Part shown: positions 34,870 through 42,929 of the stretch, in pieces | How the letters are laid out: each line of letters begins with the position of its first letter | Numbering within the stretch: position 1 is the first letter of the stretch | Assembly: GCA_023228995.1 (NCBI GenBank) | Contig: JALOAD010000026.1 | Span: forward strand, 1 to 47,986 | Reading direction: 5' to 3' | Length of the DNA stretch: 47,986 nucleotides | Source of the DNA: Candidatus Muiribacterium halophilum | Lineage (GTDB): Bacteria > Muiribacteriota > Muiribacteriia > Muiribacteriales > Muiribacteriaceae | The notes under the pieces: generated by a model | Database searches by the model: none | Told to the model about the DNA's origin: nothing | The model's input: the letters and a program-made list of their open reading frames with translations, nothing else | Made by a program: the position numbers and the translations under genes

Positions 34870-35267
34870 TATTTTAGAAGTCCTGCCCAATAATCTTGCA
34901 TTATTTGTGAAGCTAGCGCAAAATCGCCTGCCAAGAAACTTGTTAGCAAGCCCATTCCTGCACCCAATAAAACAGTTATAACAAAAACAGCAGCAGCCCA
35001 GATAAAGAAGATTTTTATTTTTGAATCTTCTTGCTCTTGCTTTGCCTTTTTTGTTTCATAACTATAAACCGCAAAAGTTGCTACAAAAACTGCTATCATC
35101 GGTGTCCATGCAATAAGCAATTTGATCCACGAAGCACCAAGCTCGCCTGCTGCTTTCGTGGCTTCTTCATTTTGTGTGATTATATCTTCATAATCTCCTG
35201 CACCGAAAGAGAAAGCACTCAAAAGTACCAACAAAATTAACCAATTACCTTTTAAAATTTTCATCAT
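34869..35267 (-). CDS. Pilin-like membrane protein, first copy
   Basis: 132 aa. N-terminal signal segment (LILLVLLSAFSFGAG), an acidic linker (DYEDIITQNEEATKAAG), then two membrane helices around IAWTPMIAVFVATF and FVITVLLGAGMGLL with a charged cytoplasmic loop (KKAKQEQEDSK). This is the plan of VirB2/TrbC pilins. The second copy lies 600 bases downstream. Having two related pilins may mean one is major and one minor, or that they vary. The operon then continues to the AAA+ and VirB4 genes. Confidence 0.6.
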   Translation of the reverse strand: MMKILKGNWLILLVLLSAFSFGAGDYEDIITQNEEATKAAGELGASWIKLLIAWTPMIAVFVATFAVYSYETKKAKQEQEDSKIKIFFIWAAAVFVITVLLGAGMGLLTSFLAGDFALASQIMQDYWAGLLK

Positions 35268-35294
35268 TTTTTTACTCCAACCTTTTTTTAAAAT

Positions 35295-35585
35295 TTAATT
35301 TGATAACAATTTTGTATCAAATAAACCGCTTGCGCCATTTGTTTGCCAAAGTTCAGCATTAATGGTTATCTCTTTACCTACTTCAGCCAAAATGAAAGTA
35401 TCTTCATGAACCGAAATATCATCAATTTCCAAAATTGTATTTTGTTTGCCCTCCTTGTCTTGATACTCTTTTCTTTTCAGAAATTGCAATTTAAATTGAG
35501 TTTTAAACTCTGAATTGGGATTATCAAAATCCAACTTTTTTCTCTTTTTATATTTGCCGGCAACTATTCCGCTATATGTGATCAT
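35295..35585 (-). CDS. Small beta-rich protein, possible OB-fold ssDNA-binding protein
   Basis: 96 aa, soluble, mostly strands: ITYSGIVAGKYKKRKKLDFD, FKTQFKLQFLKRKEY, EVGKEITINAELW. The layout (N-terminal strand, basic loop, central strands) resembles OB-fold single-stranded DNA-binding proteins of phages and plasmids. There is no firm motif. A role coating the transferred strand would fit, since the gene lies between the coupling protein and the pilins. Its own promoter is at 35623-35628. Confidence 0.4.
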   Translation of the reverse strand: MITYSGIVAGKYKKRKKLDFDNPNSEFKTQFKLQFLKRKEYQDKEGKQNTILEIDDISVHEDTFILAEVGKEITINAELWQTNGASGLFDTKLLSN

Positions 35586-35622
35586 GTTTTTTCCTTTCTT
35601 AATTAAATTTGTAATTCATTGA

Positions 35623-35628
35623 ATTATA
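35623..35628 (-). promoter_or_regulatory. Promoter of the pilin-virB4 operon
   Basis: Minus strand reads TATAGTATAAT with TATAAT at 35623-35628, 38 bases before the ATG of the 96-aa gene. The upstream AT-rich block (TTAAAAATATA, TATATATT) resembles the shared boxes but lacks a clear TACTAAAA. Confidence 0.5.
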
Positions 35629-35666
35629 CTATATTTTTAACAAAAAATATATAATAATTTGCTTAG

Positions 35667-37559
35667 TTATCTCAAATAAAACAAATTATCGTCAAAAAAA
35701 TGATAATTTTTCATTAAATCTTTGACTAGCATTTTTTTTGGGTATGATTTTGTCAAAACAAAATTTACAACCGGATTTAATTTTTGATAAGTTAAATTAA
35801 AATCTGTTTGAGCTTGAGCAACACATTTATAATAATCTCCTCCAATAAATAACATCATTTCACCATCTTTTAGTTTTGAAAAATTTGAACTTCTAAAAGC
35901 TTGGCGTTTATCTATTTGATAATTGATTTTATCTTGATCATGGTCTTTTTTTCTGCTCTCTAATGATATTCTGTCTAAAGTCCTGCTTGCAAAATGTTCC
36001 AAGGTAACTTCTTCAGGAACTTTTTTCGATAATCTTTCAGCAAGTTCTTCATCTTCATTTTTCATTACGATCAATGTATTACACATATCTAAGATTTCTT
36101 TCTTTTCTAAACCCTTTCCGTCATCAATAAAATCAAGTTGTGCTTCTGACTGAAAATATAACCAAGTTGCCATGCCAAGCGATCTAGCTTTTGACATAAA
36201 TCTTCCAAAGCCGACAACTCCAAATGAACCAAATTCATCGAGCAAAAATAAAAATGGTATTTTAGGCTCAAAACTTCTTTTGATTTTCTTGTCGGCAACG
36301 GTTTTAATTAATCCTAGTATTAACTTACCTATCTTTCTTGCTGTTGCATCACTTTCCATTGTGGGCAATACTATCCACAATAGCTTATTTGATTGTACCA
36401 CTTCAAATAGATCAATATCCGCATCAACTGAATTGAAAATTTTGCCATAGTTGCTTCCCAATGTTGTGAATATTTCATTCCACCTATTTGTGCCGGTAGA
36501 AAAATTATAAACACCTTGGATACCTTCACTGTTTGTTGAATTTTTGATTAACATTGCATCTACATCTTCTACCGGTTTATGATCCTCGTCTAATTGACCA
36601 TCATAATAATTAACAAATTTGTCATAATCAATAGCGCAAGATATACAAATGTATTTCACAAAATCGTCAATATCTTTATATTGATTCTTACCCTCTTGAG
36701 TTTTGATTAAGTGTTTATATGCCTTTGCTTCTTCTGCTAACTTTGTTAGATTTAAATAAGAATTTAGATCTCTAAAAGTTAAATTAAATCCTTCATAATC
36801 TCTTTTATAGACTAAAAGTTTTAATATATTCGTAACAACATTTATCGCAACACCATCCCAAAACGGATCTGATCTATCAATTAATTCACTTAACATTTCT
36901 TTTAACATCAAAACATTACCCTTGTTAAGAATATTAAGAGAATGAGAATTATTTGGATTTGCAAAATTTAAAATATAAAATTCTTTCAATCTTCCATATT
37001 TTCCAACCATCGCATATACATTCTTTAATTCGTCAAGCGTACCTTTCGCATCAACACAACAAGCACCACCGCCTAAACTAATTTGTTGTTCTAATAAACC
37101 TTTGAGTTGTACAGTTTTACCCGATCCAGTAGTTCCTATGACCGCACCCATTCTTTTTATTATCTCAGGATCTAGCAGTACATATCTTCCGGTAAGATTA
37201 TGTTCTTTAAGTGATTTTATACCACTTCCTAAAAATTGTTTAACTTCTTTTCCGAATGATAGGTGATATTTGTTTGTGGGTAAATTTTCTTGAATGACTG
37301 TAAATTTTTGTAGAGAGTTATTGACTGATAATATATACAAAATACCCATTGTAATAATAATCAAGCATGATAAAACGAAACTTCTTGCAGTTAGATCTGA
37401 TATATTATTAAAAAATACGATATTGATATATGACAACATTCCAATGATAGATGATAGTAAAACTATTAAAACAACAAAACTCCTATTTGATTCTAGTGTT
37501 TCTTTATAAGAGGAGTGTTTTACTTTGTATATTTTTTCATTTGATTTAACAATTGCCAT
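35667..37559 (-). CDS. VirD4/TraG-type coupling protein
   Basis: 630 aa. Two membrane helices near the N-terminus (about 29-50 and 60-80), Walker A VIGTTGSGKT near 139-148, and Walker B FLFLLDEFGSFG near 433-444, followed by KARSLGMATWLYFQSEAQLD, the T4CP Q-motif. Coupling proteins carry the relaxase-DNA complex to the secretion channel. Length is standard. Located between the mobilisation block and the pilin operon, as expected. AGGAG nine bases before the ATG. Confidence 0.85.
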   Translation of the reverse strand: MAIVKSNEKIYKVKHSSYKETLESNRSFVVLIVLLSSIIGMLSYINIVFFNNISDLTARSFVLSCLIIITMGILYILSVNNSLQKFTVIQENLPTNKYHLSFGKEVKQFLGSGIKSLKEHNLTGRYVLLDPEIIKRMGAVIGTTGSGKTVQLKGLLEQQISLGGGACCVDAKGTLDELKNVYAMVGKYGRLKEFYILNFANPNNSHSLNILNKGNVLMLKEMLSELIDRSDPFWDGVAINVVTNILKLLVYKRDYEGFNLTFRDLNSYLNLTKLAEEAKAYKHLIKTQEGKNQYKDIDDFVKYICISCAIDYDKFVNYYDGQLDEDHKPVEDVDAMLIKNSTNSEGIQGVYNFSTGTNRWNEIFTTLGSNYGKIFNSVDADIDLFEVVQSNKLLWIVLPTMESDATARKIGKLILGLIKTVADKKIKRSFEPKIPFLFLLDEFGSFGVVGFGRFMSKARSLGMATWLYFQSEAQLDFIDDGKGLEKKEILDMCNTLIVMKNEDEELAERLSKKVPEEVTLEHFASRTLDRISLESRKKDHDQDKINYQIDKRQAFRSSNFSKLKDGEMMLFIGGDYYKCVAQAQTDFNLTYQKLNPVVNFVLTKSYPKKMLVKDLMKNYHFFDDNLFYLR

Positions 37560-37561
37560 AT

Positions 37562-38338
37562 TTATACACTCCTAAATTTATATTTTTTGAAATTCAAATA
37601 ATGAGAATACAACATTAAACCTTCTTTTAAAACATTGCTGTTTTTTATCGCATCAATAGCATATATTAATGCGATATCTTTATCATCTATTGCTACGGTT
37701 TCCAATGTTCCTACACCAATTATTTCATCAAAACAAATTTTTTCCCAACAATCCAACAATAAAAATTCTACACAATATTTGTTGTTGGACAATGCGTTTT
37801 GATAATTTATATGACTCTCATTGTCGTGAGCTACTTTTTTGATCATATCAAAAATTTTATTATACACGATAGATAGATTTGTAATTTCATCTATTGAATT
37901 AATAAAAGTAAAATTATTATAATGCTTGATAGAGAGCAGATTAATTGGTAGTATTTTTTTTTTGCCGTCTTTTTCGTCATAAAAATATACTTCTTTTTGT
38001 TCAACAAGCTCATTGCGGTTATTTTTTTTAACTACTTGGTTTTTATTTTTTACTAAAATATTTTCTACCGGAATATCCCAAAATGTTACCTGCTGTGCAA
38101 CTATTTCCATTTTCTTTTTTTGATATAAAAGAAAAAATATTGAGATCAAACTCAATATTAATAATATATTCATAATTGTTAATGATATAGATTTTAATGG
38201 ATACACAAGCATTATAAACAAAATCATGAGCATTACCCATAATAGTTCTTTTTTTACTTCTTTAAAATAATATTCGATCTCACTATAATAAAAATGAAAA
38301 AAAAGAATAAAAAAGACAAATGTAATAAAATAATACAT
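37562..38338 (-). CDS. Membrane protein upstream of the coupling protein, 258 aa
   Basis: Three membrane segments in the first 75 residues (about 1-20, 33-48 and 53-72), then a cytoplasmic domain of about 180 residues with one Cys-containing strand (CVEFLLLDCWEKICFDEI). The stop is two bases from the coupling protein ATG, with the AGGAG inside its last codons, so the two are coupled. It could serve as a partner of the coupling protein (TrbB- or TraP-like place), but no family is seen. Confidence 0.5.
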   Translation of the reverse strand: MYYFITFVFFILFFHFYYSEIEYYFKEVKKELLWVMLMILFIMLVYPLKSISLTIMNILLILSLISIFFLLYQKKKMEIVAQQVTFWDIPVENILVKNKNQVVKKNNRNELVEQKEVYFYDEKDGKKKILPINLLSIKHYNNFTFINSIDEITNLSIVYNKIFDMIKKVAHDNESHINYQNALSNNKYCVEFLLLDCWEKICFDEIIGVGTLETVAIDDKDIALIYAIDAIKNSNVLKEGLMLYSHYLNFKKYKFRSV

Positions 38339-38650
38339 CTATAAAGTCCTTAGTGAATCATTTTGACTATTTATACTATTCAAATTTTTGTATTCTTCTA
38401 AATTTTCTAGTTTTAATTGTTTTGTGTGCTTAATATACAACTCATTGATATTGATATTTTTTTGATGAGAATTGTTTATATGAGTGAGTAATTGTGAATA
38501 TTTACTACTTAATTTATTATCTTTTTGATAGTAGTTTTGTATGATTTGTTGTGTAGCAACTTGCAATTGAGGTGCATCTACGCAAGGCGGAGGGCAAGCA
38601 AGTAAAAAATTTGTTAAAATTAATATTGCTATAACTGCTTTTTTTATCAT
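38339..38650 (-). CDS. Small lipoprotein, 103 aa
   Basis: Lipoprotein signal with lipobox FLLAC and Cys at residue 19, followed by PPPC and a helical Asn- and Gln-rich mature region. Stop one base from the next gene (38338). Ribosome site AAAGG at eight bases. It may be an entry-exclusion or surface lipoprotein, or a periplasmic partner of the coupling complex; sequence does not decide. Confidence 0.55.
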   Translation of the reverse strand: MIKKAVIAILILTNFLLACPPPCVDAPQLQVATQQIIQNYYQKDNKLSSKYSQLLTHINNSHQKNININELYIKHTKQLKLENLEEYKNLNSINSQNDSLRTL

Positions 38651-39223
38651 TTATCTAACCTTTCTAATTTTTGTATTAGTTTCTTGAGTATCTTGCACGG
38701 TTGTGATTTTATTTTGTTTTTCTAGATACTCTTTTTGTTTGTTAAATGTATCTATTGTTAGATCTAAGAATGTATGTAAGTTTTCTTTGTTATCCCATGC
38801 TCGAAAATTAAAATCATCTTTTATTTCACATTGACTATTTTCGTCAAAATAATTTAGAAATATTTTATGTTTTCCATCTCCTAAATAGTGTCTAGCAATT
38901 TTTACAGAAGTATCCCCAAAATCAGTTTTATGCAAATAATTTTTAATGTCATTGAGTAAGGTTGGATTTTCTTCGTAATCGTCTAAATAGTTTTGTGACA
39001 TAGAAGATATAATATCTTGTGTTTTGCTTAACCAATAATTATTTTTTGAGATAAAATCTCTAACTTTGTTATCTTCTTTAGAAGTTATATCAAAAGCAAC
39101 AATACTACCACTATTACTTAAATCATCATCTTTTGTTACTTCAAAGTCTATACCAATTTCTTTATCAATAAATTTAGTAACTTGTTTGATATCACTTACA
39201 ATATATTCTTCGGTTGTTGTCAT
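38651..39223 (-). CDS. Hypothetical cytoplasmic protein with basic tail, 190 aa
   Basis: Soluble, acidic protein of unknown family. It ends NTKIRKVR, nearly the same as NTKVRKQK at the end of the 320-aa protein at 17859. Part of the tail overlaps the ribosome site of the lipoprotein gene (AAAGG). Its ATG overlaps the stop of the upstream gene by four bases. Possible accessory of the mobilisation complex or a transferred protein. Confidence 0.5.
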   Translation of the reverse strand: MTTTEEYIVSDIKQVTKFIDKEIGIDFEVTKDDDLSNSGSIVAFDITSKEDNKVRDFISKNNYWLSKTQDIISSMSQNYLDDYEENPTLLNDIKNYLHKTDFGDTSVKIARHYLGDGKHKIFLNYFDENSQCEIKDDFNFRAWDNKENLHTFLDLTIDTFNKQKEYLEKQNKITTVQDTQETNTKIRKVR

Positions 39224-39504
39224 CTTATTTTCCTTTTGAGTTTATTGTCGCCGGTTTTTTCTATAGTTGATTTTATCTCTTCGTCATCAACTATGCTTTT
39301 GCCAGTCAAAAATCTATCAAGTTTTTCTTCTGATTCAAAATCTGCAAATACCTTAATGTTTTTGCTACCAATAGTAGCAAAATCCAACGCATCATTGTAA
39401 CTATTAAAAACCCTATAATGAGTTCCTTCGTGGTTATAGTATGCCATTCCGTTTGGAAGTTCGTGAATTGAACGAGAAGGTGTTATATATTTTTCTTTTA
39501 TCAT
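39220..39504 (-). CDS. Small protein sharing a 24-aa tail segment with the relaxase
   Basis: 94 aa from the ATG at 39504 (GGAG six bases upstream; the frame continues to 39516). The first 65 residues resemble nothing known; they have a strand-helix pattern (HYRVFNSYNDALDFATIG). The rest, DRFLTGKSIVDDEEIKSTIE and KTGDNKL, is nearly the same as the region close to the relaxase C-terminus, and the DNA is a 73-bp direct repeat. The last residues KRKIR overlap the ribosome site of the next gene. Probably formed by a local duplication. Confidence 0.55.
   Translation of the reverse strand: MIKEKYITPSRSIHELPNGMAYYNHEGTHYRVFNSYNDALDFATIGSKNIKVFADFESEEKLDRFLTGKSIVDDEEIKSTIEKTGDNKLKRKIR
39248..39320. 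repeat. 73-bp direct repeat, copy 1
   Basis: Matches 39588-39660 with a single mismatch (GCCAGTC against GCCGGTC). Offset is 340 bases. It is in the same coding frame in both genes, so the peptide is kept too. Confidence 0.85.
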
Positions 39505-39517
39505 TATCATCTCCAAC

Positions 39518-40705
39518 TTATCTTTGTCTATTTAAAAATTTTTGTCTTTGCATTTTCATCTGTTCGAATGATTCAATAAGTTTGTCATCGCCGGTTTTTT
39601 CTATAGTTGATTTTATCTCTTCGTCATCAACTATGCTTTTGCCGGTCAAAAATCTATCAATTGATTTTTCTAATTCTTCTTTTGATTTTTTATACTCATC
39701 ACTTTGTTCATTTAATAAAAACATTAAATACTCCTTCAATTGTTGTTCTTCATCGCTTCTTCCGCTTCTAGCATATCCATGGCTTTCTCTCTGCCGTCGC
39801 AAATCTCTATCGGATTGGCTTTCAACTCTTCCTCTGCCGAATCCCATGTTATTTCTCTCATCAGTTGGCAATAACAAAATATATTTTTTACTCGTTTTAT
39901 CCAAGTCGCGCTTGGACAACTTTGGCAAATCGTCAATCTTGGATATTTCGGATATTGTAGTTGATTTAGTTCGGGATCTTTCACCATCTGCAATGTTGTC
40001 GAATAATGGAATTTGTTTTCTTCTATCTCTTTCTTTATCAAAAGTTGCATTTTCATTTTGTTCATGTTCGTTGTTTCTGTCAATTTTATCTCCTTGAATT
40101 GGGATTGAATTTAATTTTTTAAAGATTTCAGATTTTAGTTCTACAATATTTTCGTTCGTTAAGTTAGTTTCGTGTAATTTTTCTTTCACAGAAATATTTG
40201 ATAATCTTTCATATTCATCAACTTCAATTTGTATATTTTCTTTCATTGCTTTGATAAATACATCTTCATTGTTGCTGTAACCATTGTGAACTAAAAAATT
40301 ACCAAAATTACGAGAAATATCTGTATCTTCAGTATTAATCCATAAATGAACATGATCACTATTTTGTGTTTGATCCGCAGGGTGATATTCAACAATTCCT
40401 GCCACGCCAAGATTTTCAAGATGATTTTTACAATCTATGAGCATATTTTTAATGTCATCATGATTTGCATATCTTAAATTCATCACATTAAAGATCATGC
40501 GATATTGAATTCCGTTTTTTCGTGCAACTTCTAGTATATTTTTTTTAGTTCTTATGAGTTTATTGTCGTCTGTCGTTGCCAATAAACTACCTAAAAGATT
40601 TAAATCTCCAATAAAATTACCATCTTGATCATAGCTAATTTCTGAATATTCTGTATATTCATAATTTCTCAGAAAAGAACCACTGTTTATACCGATTGTT
40701 GCCAT
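39518..40705 (-). CDS. HUH-type relaxase
   Basis: 395 aa. N-terminal domain with tyrosines (RNYEYTEYSEISY, residues 13-25) as nick-forming candidates, and DHVHLWIN at 117-124, the HUH metal-binding motif (His118-Val-His120) of relaxases and rolling-circle Rep proteins. The C-terminal region from about 200 is charged and helical and ends in QKFLNRQR. The relaxase would cut oriT and guide the strand to the coupling protein. It is diverged enough that I cannot place it in a MOB family. It contains the 73-bp repeat near its 3' end. Starts six bases after the 713-aa gene. Confidence 0.65.
   Translation of the reverse strand: MATIGINSGSFLRNYEYTEYSEISYDQDGNFIGDLNLLGSLLATTDDNKLIRTKKNILEVARKNGIQYRMIFNVMNLRYANHDDIKNMLIDCKNHLENLGVAGIVEYHPADQTQNSDHVHLWINTEDTDISRNFGNFLVHNGYSNNEDVFIKAMKENIQIEVDEYERLSNISVKEKLHETNLTNENIVELKSEIFKKLNSIPIQGDKIDRNNEHEQNENATFDKERDRRKQIPLFDNIADGERSRTKSTTISEISKIDDLPKLSKRDLDKTSKKYILLLPTDERNNMGFGRGRVESQSDRDLRRQRESHGYARSGRSDEEQQLKEYLMFLLNEQSDEYKKSKEELEKSIDRFLTGKSIVDDEEIKSTIEKTGDDKLIESFEQMKMQRQKFLNRQR
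39588..39660. repeat. 73-bp direct repeat, copy 2
   Basis: Partner of 39248-39320, lying in the 3' part of the relaxase gene. Encodes the C-terminal segment DRFLTGKSIVDDEEIKST. Confidence 0.85.
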
Positions 40706-40711
40706 TTTTTA

Positions 40712-42853
40712 TTACATCTTTTTTAGAGTATTACTTATTTGGTTTAAACCTTTGAGCTTTTCGATTTCGTCTGTTAATTTTTTGTTCTGTGGTTCAATTT
40801 CATCAACTTTGTTTTTGAATTGTTGATTAGTTTGTTCCAAATTAATGTTTTTATCCTGAAGTTTTATAATTGTTTCATTTAATGATTTAATTTGGCTCAT
40901 AAAATCATTAAAATTATTTGTGGCATCTTGTTGCAATTGATATATATATGCGTCTTTTTCTTTTGCAGTATTATCTAGTCGCGTAATAGTAATATTTGCA
41001 TTATCAAGTTTATCGACCGTTTTTACATATGTATTGGTTAATTCCTCGAATGTTTCTTCAAGTTTTATAGTATATTCACTCAAATCTTTGAGTTCGTCAA
41101 TCTTAATGTTGCTTTCTTGGATCACTAAATCCAATCGCTCTTTAAATTCCTCTAAATCTTTTGCATGATTATCTTTGATGTGTTCAATATCCAAAACCAA
41201 GTTTGTTTTTTCAATTTCAAGCTTAGCTATCTCATTATCTTTTTCTTTTATTACATTATCAAGATAATTAACTTTTTTATCGTACCTATTCAAAATTTCT
41301 TCGTTTGATGAGATATCTTCTATTTTGTTTGAAATTGCAGTCATTATAATCCCTTCGATATAAGGATTTTTGAGATATCTCTGATTTAAAAGTTCCATGG
41401 ACGATTTAAAACTATTTGTTTTTGCGAGCAGATCAAAAAATTCTTTTTCGTATTTTGGTGCATTCAAATATGCTTCTTCTAATTCTTGTTTTCCTCGGTC
41501 AAGCCATGCTAGTTGTTTTTTGTTTTTTTTATCTTCAATAACTTTTTTAAGATATTCAATATCGTCTATATTTTCAAGTTTAGCAATCTCTTTGTTTTTT
41601 TCTTGATCTGAACTGCTTTTTTTATCTTCAATAGCTTTTTCAAACTCTTCTCCGAAATCAACATCATCAGTCAAAAGTTTTATTTTTTCAAAAATTTTAT
41701 CCGAATATTCATCAATAAATTCTCTTTTGAGTTGATACTCTTTGAACGGTTGTGTTTCATCGATGTTTGAATAATAGAGATAATCTAAATCTATGTCTAT
41801 TGTATTACTTCCATAAATTCTGATTGAAGTTATCTTATCATCGCTAACGGTTATATTTACTTTTGGCGACTGCTCTAAAAAATCTAAAGAAAAATCTTCA
41901 TAAATTTGCAATTGAGGTGCATCTTGTTTTGTTTTAGCAGGTGTTTCGATTCTATTTTTAACAACATCATTAATTTTTGCAGGAGATATACTTTCTCTTC
42001 GTTGACTAGTCATTTCTTTGGATATATTATTACTATCTTGGTTTAATGCAATTAGATATAATTCTTGCTTCGTATTTGGTTTTCCAAAAACATCACTCTC
42101 ATAAAAATTTCTATCCCATTCTCCATATTTATATACCGGTTGAAAGCTGTTTTCATCAAGTTGAATTGTTTGTCTGATAATTTTAGTGAGTAGCCGTAGT
42201 TCCGTATTCATGTTGAAATTGTATGCCTTGAAGGATTCTACATTGGCATTCAGTCCGCTAGTTAATGAACCTTTTCCTCGGTAGCCGATTGAACTCATAA
42301 TATCTTTTGCATCAGTTTTCGATTTTAATTCATTTTCGGTTGGTTTGTATAATGTTTTGTGACTTTCTATTACAGATATTTTTCGATTGTTTTCATCTAT
42401 ATTTACAAATGCAAAAATTGAATTAGTATCAAATTCTTTTTTGAAATTTTGAGAAATTTTGCTAAATTCGGTGTCAGAAAAATCGCTTAGATCATATTTA
42501 TGTTCCATTAAAATATCTGCATTGTTGATAAATTTTTTAGCATTTATAGTTGTAATGCTGTTATCAAAATTTGTTGTCATTCTTGCATGAGCTAAAAGTC
42601 TATTAACCGAAGATAAAGCACTTTCGATAAATTGTTGTTTTGTTGTATAATTGGTTTCCACATCAAAATTATACTTTTTTGTTAATTCGTCAAAATCTGT
42701 TTTTCCAACATAAAATTTTTTAAACAAATCTTTTGGCGAAAATGCTAGATCTTTAAGCTGAAACTTGTCAAATAGTTCCGACTTGGGAGTTTCCTCTCTG
42801 CTTCCGCTCACATGAATTTTCTTAACCAACATATTTTCAAAATTTTCATTCAT
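40712..42853 (-). CDS. Large coiled-coil protein of the mobilisation block
   Basis: 713 aa. The N-terminal 280 residues are a mixed alpha/beta domain of unknown family (KDLFKKFYVGKTDFDELTKK, then GYRGKGSLTSGLNANVE). After a charged linker, residues about 490-713 form a long coiled coil rich in Leu, Ile, Asn and Lys. First gene of the mobilisation operon, with its own promoter. The ribosome site and spacing (AAAGGATTTTACG then ATG) are the same as those of the TraB-like gene. Likely a relaxosome or DNA-organising partner of the relaxase; this is inference from its place. Confidence 0.5.
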   Translation of the reverse strand: MNENFENMLVKKIHVSGSREETPKSELFDKFQLKDLAFSPKDLFKKFYVGKTDFDELTKKYNFDVETNYTTKQQFIESALSSVNRLLAHARMTTNFDNSITTINAKKFINNADILMEHKYDLSDFSDTEFSKISQNFKKEFDTNSIFAFVNIDENNRKISVIESHKTLYKPTENELKSKTDAKDIMSSIGYRGKGSLTSGLNANVESFKAYNFNMNTELRLLTKIIRQTIQLDENSFQPVYKYGEWDRNFYESDVFGKPNTKQELYLIALNQDSNNISKEMTSQRRESISPAKINDVVKNRIETPAKTKQDAPQLQIYEDFSLDFLEQSPKVNITVSDDKITSIRIYGSNTIDIDLDYLYYSNIDETQPFKEYQLKREFIDEYSDKIFEKIKLLTDDVDFGEEFEKAIEDKKSSSDQEKNKEIAKLENIDDIEYLKKVIEDKKNKKQLAWLDRGKQELEEAYLNAPKYEKEFFDLLAKTNSFKSSMELLNQRYLKNPYIEGIIMTAISNKIEDISSNEEILNRYDKKVNYLDNVIKEKDNEIAKLEIEKTNLVLDIEHIKDNHAKDLEEFKERLDLVIQESNIKIDELKDLSEYTIKLEETFEELTNTYVKTVDKLDNANITITRLDNTAKEKDAYIYQLQQDATNNFNDFMSQIKSLNETIIKLQDKNINLEQTNQQFKNKVDEIEPQNKKLTDEIEKLKGLNQISNTLKKM

Positions 42854-42878
42854 CGTAAAATCCTTTATAAATTACATC

Positions 42879-42922
42879 ATAATACCATATTTTTTATAAA
42901 ATATATATATTATTTTAGTAAA
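42879..42922 (-). promoter_or_regulatory. Promoter of the mobilisation operon with TACTAAAA box
   Basis: TATTAT -10 at 42879-42884 (minus strand), box TTTTAGTA (42913-42920) with AT core ATATATATA upstream. In transcription sense it reads TTTTTACTAAAATAATATAT about 15 bases before the -10. Confidence 0.5.
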
Positions 42923-42929
42923 AATTGAC

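Noticed and set aside
39441-40097. 218-codon plus-strand frame opposite the relaxase gene
   Set aside because: Low-complexity Ser/Leu/Cys-rich product antisense to a gene with HUH motif; the 73-bp repeat makes its own apparent repeat. A shadow frame.
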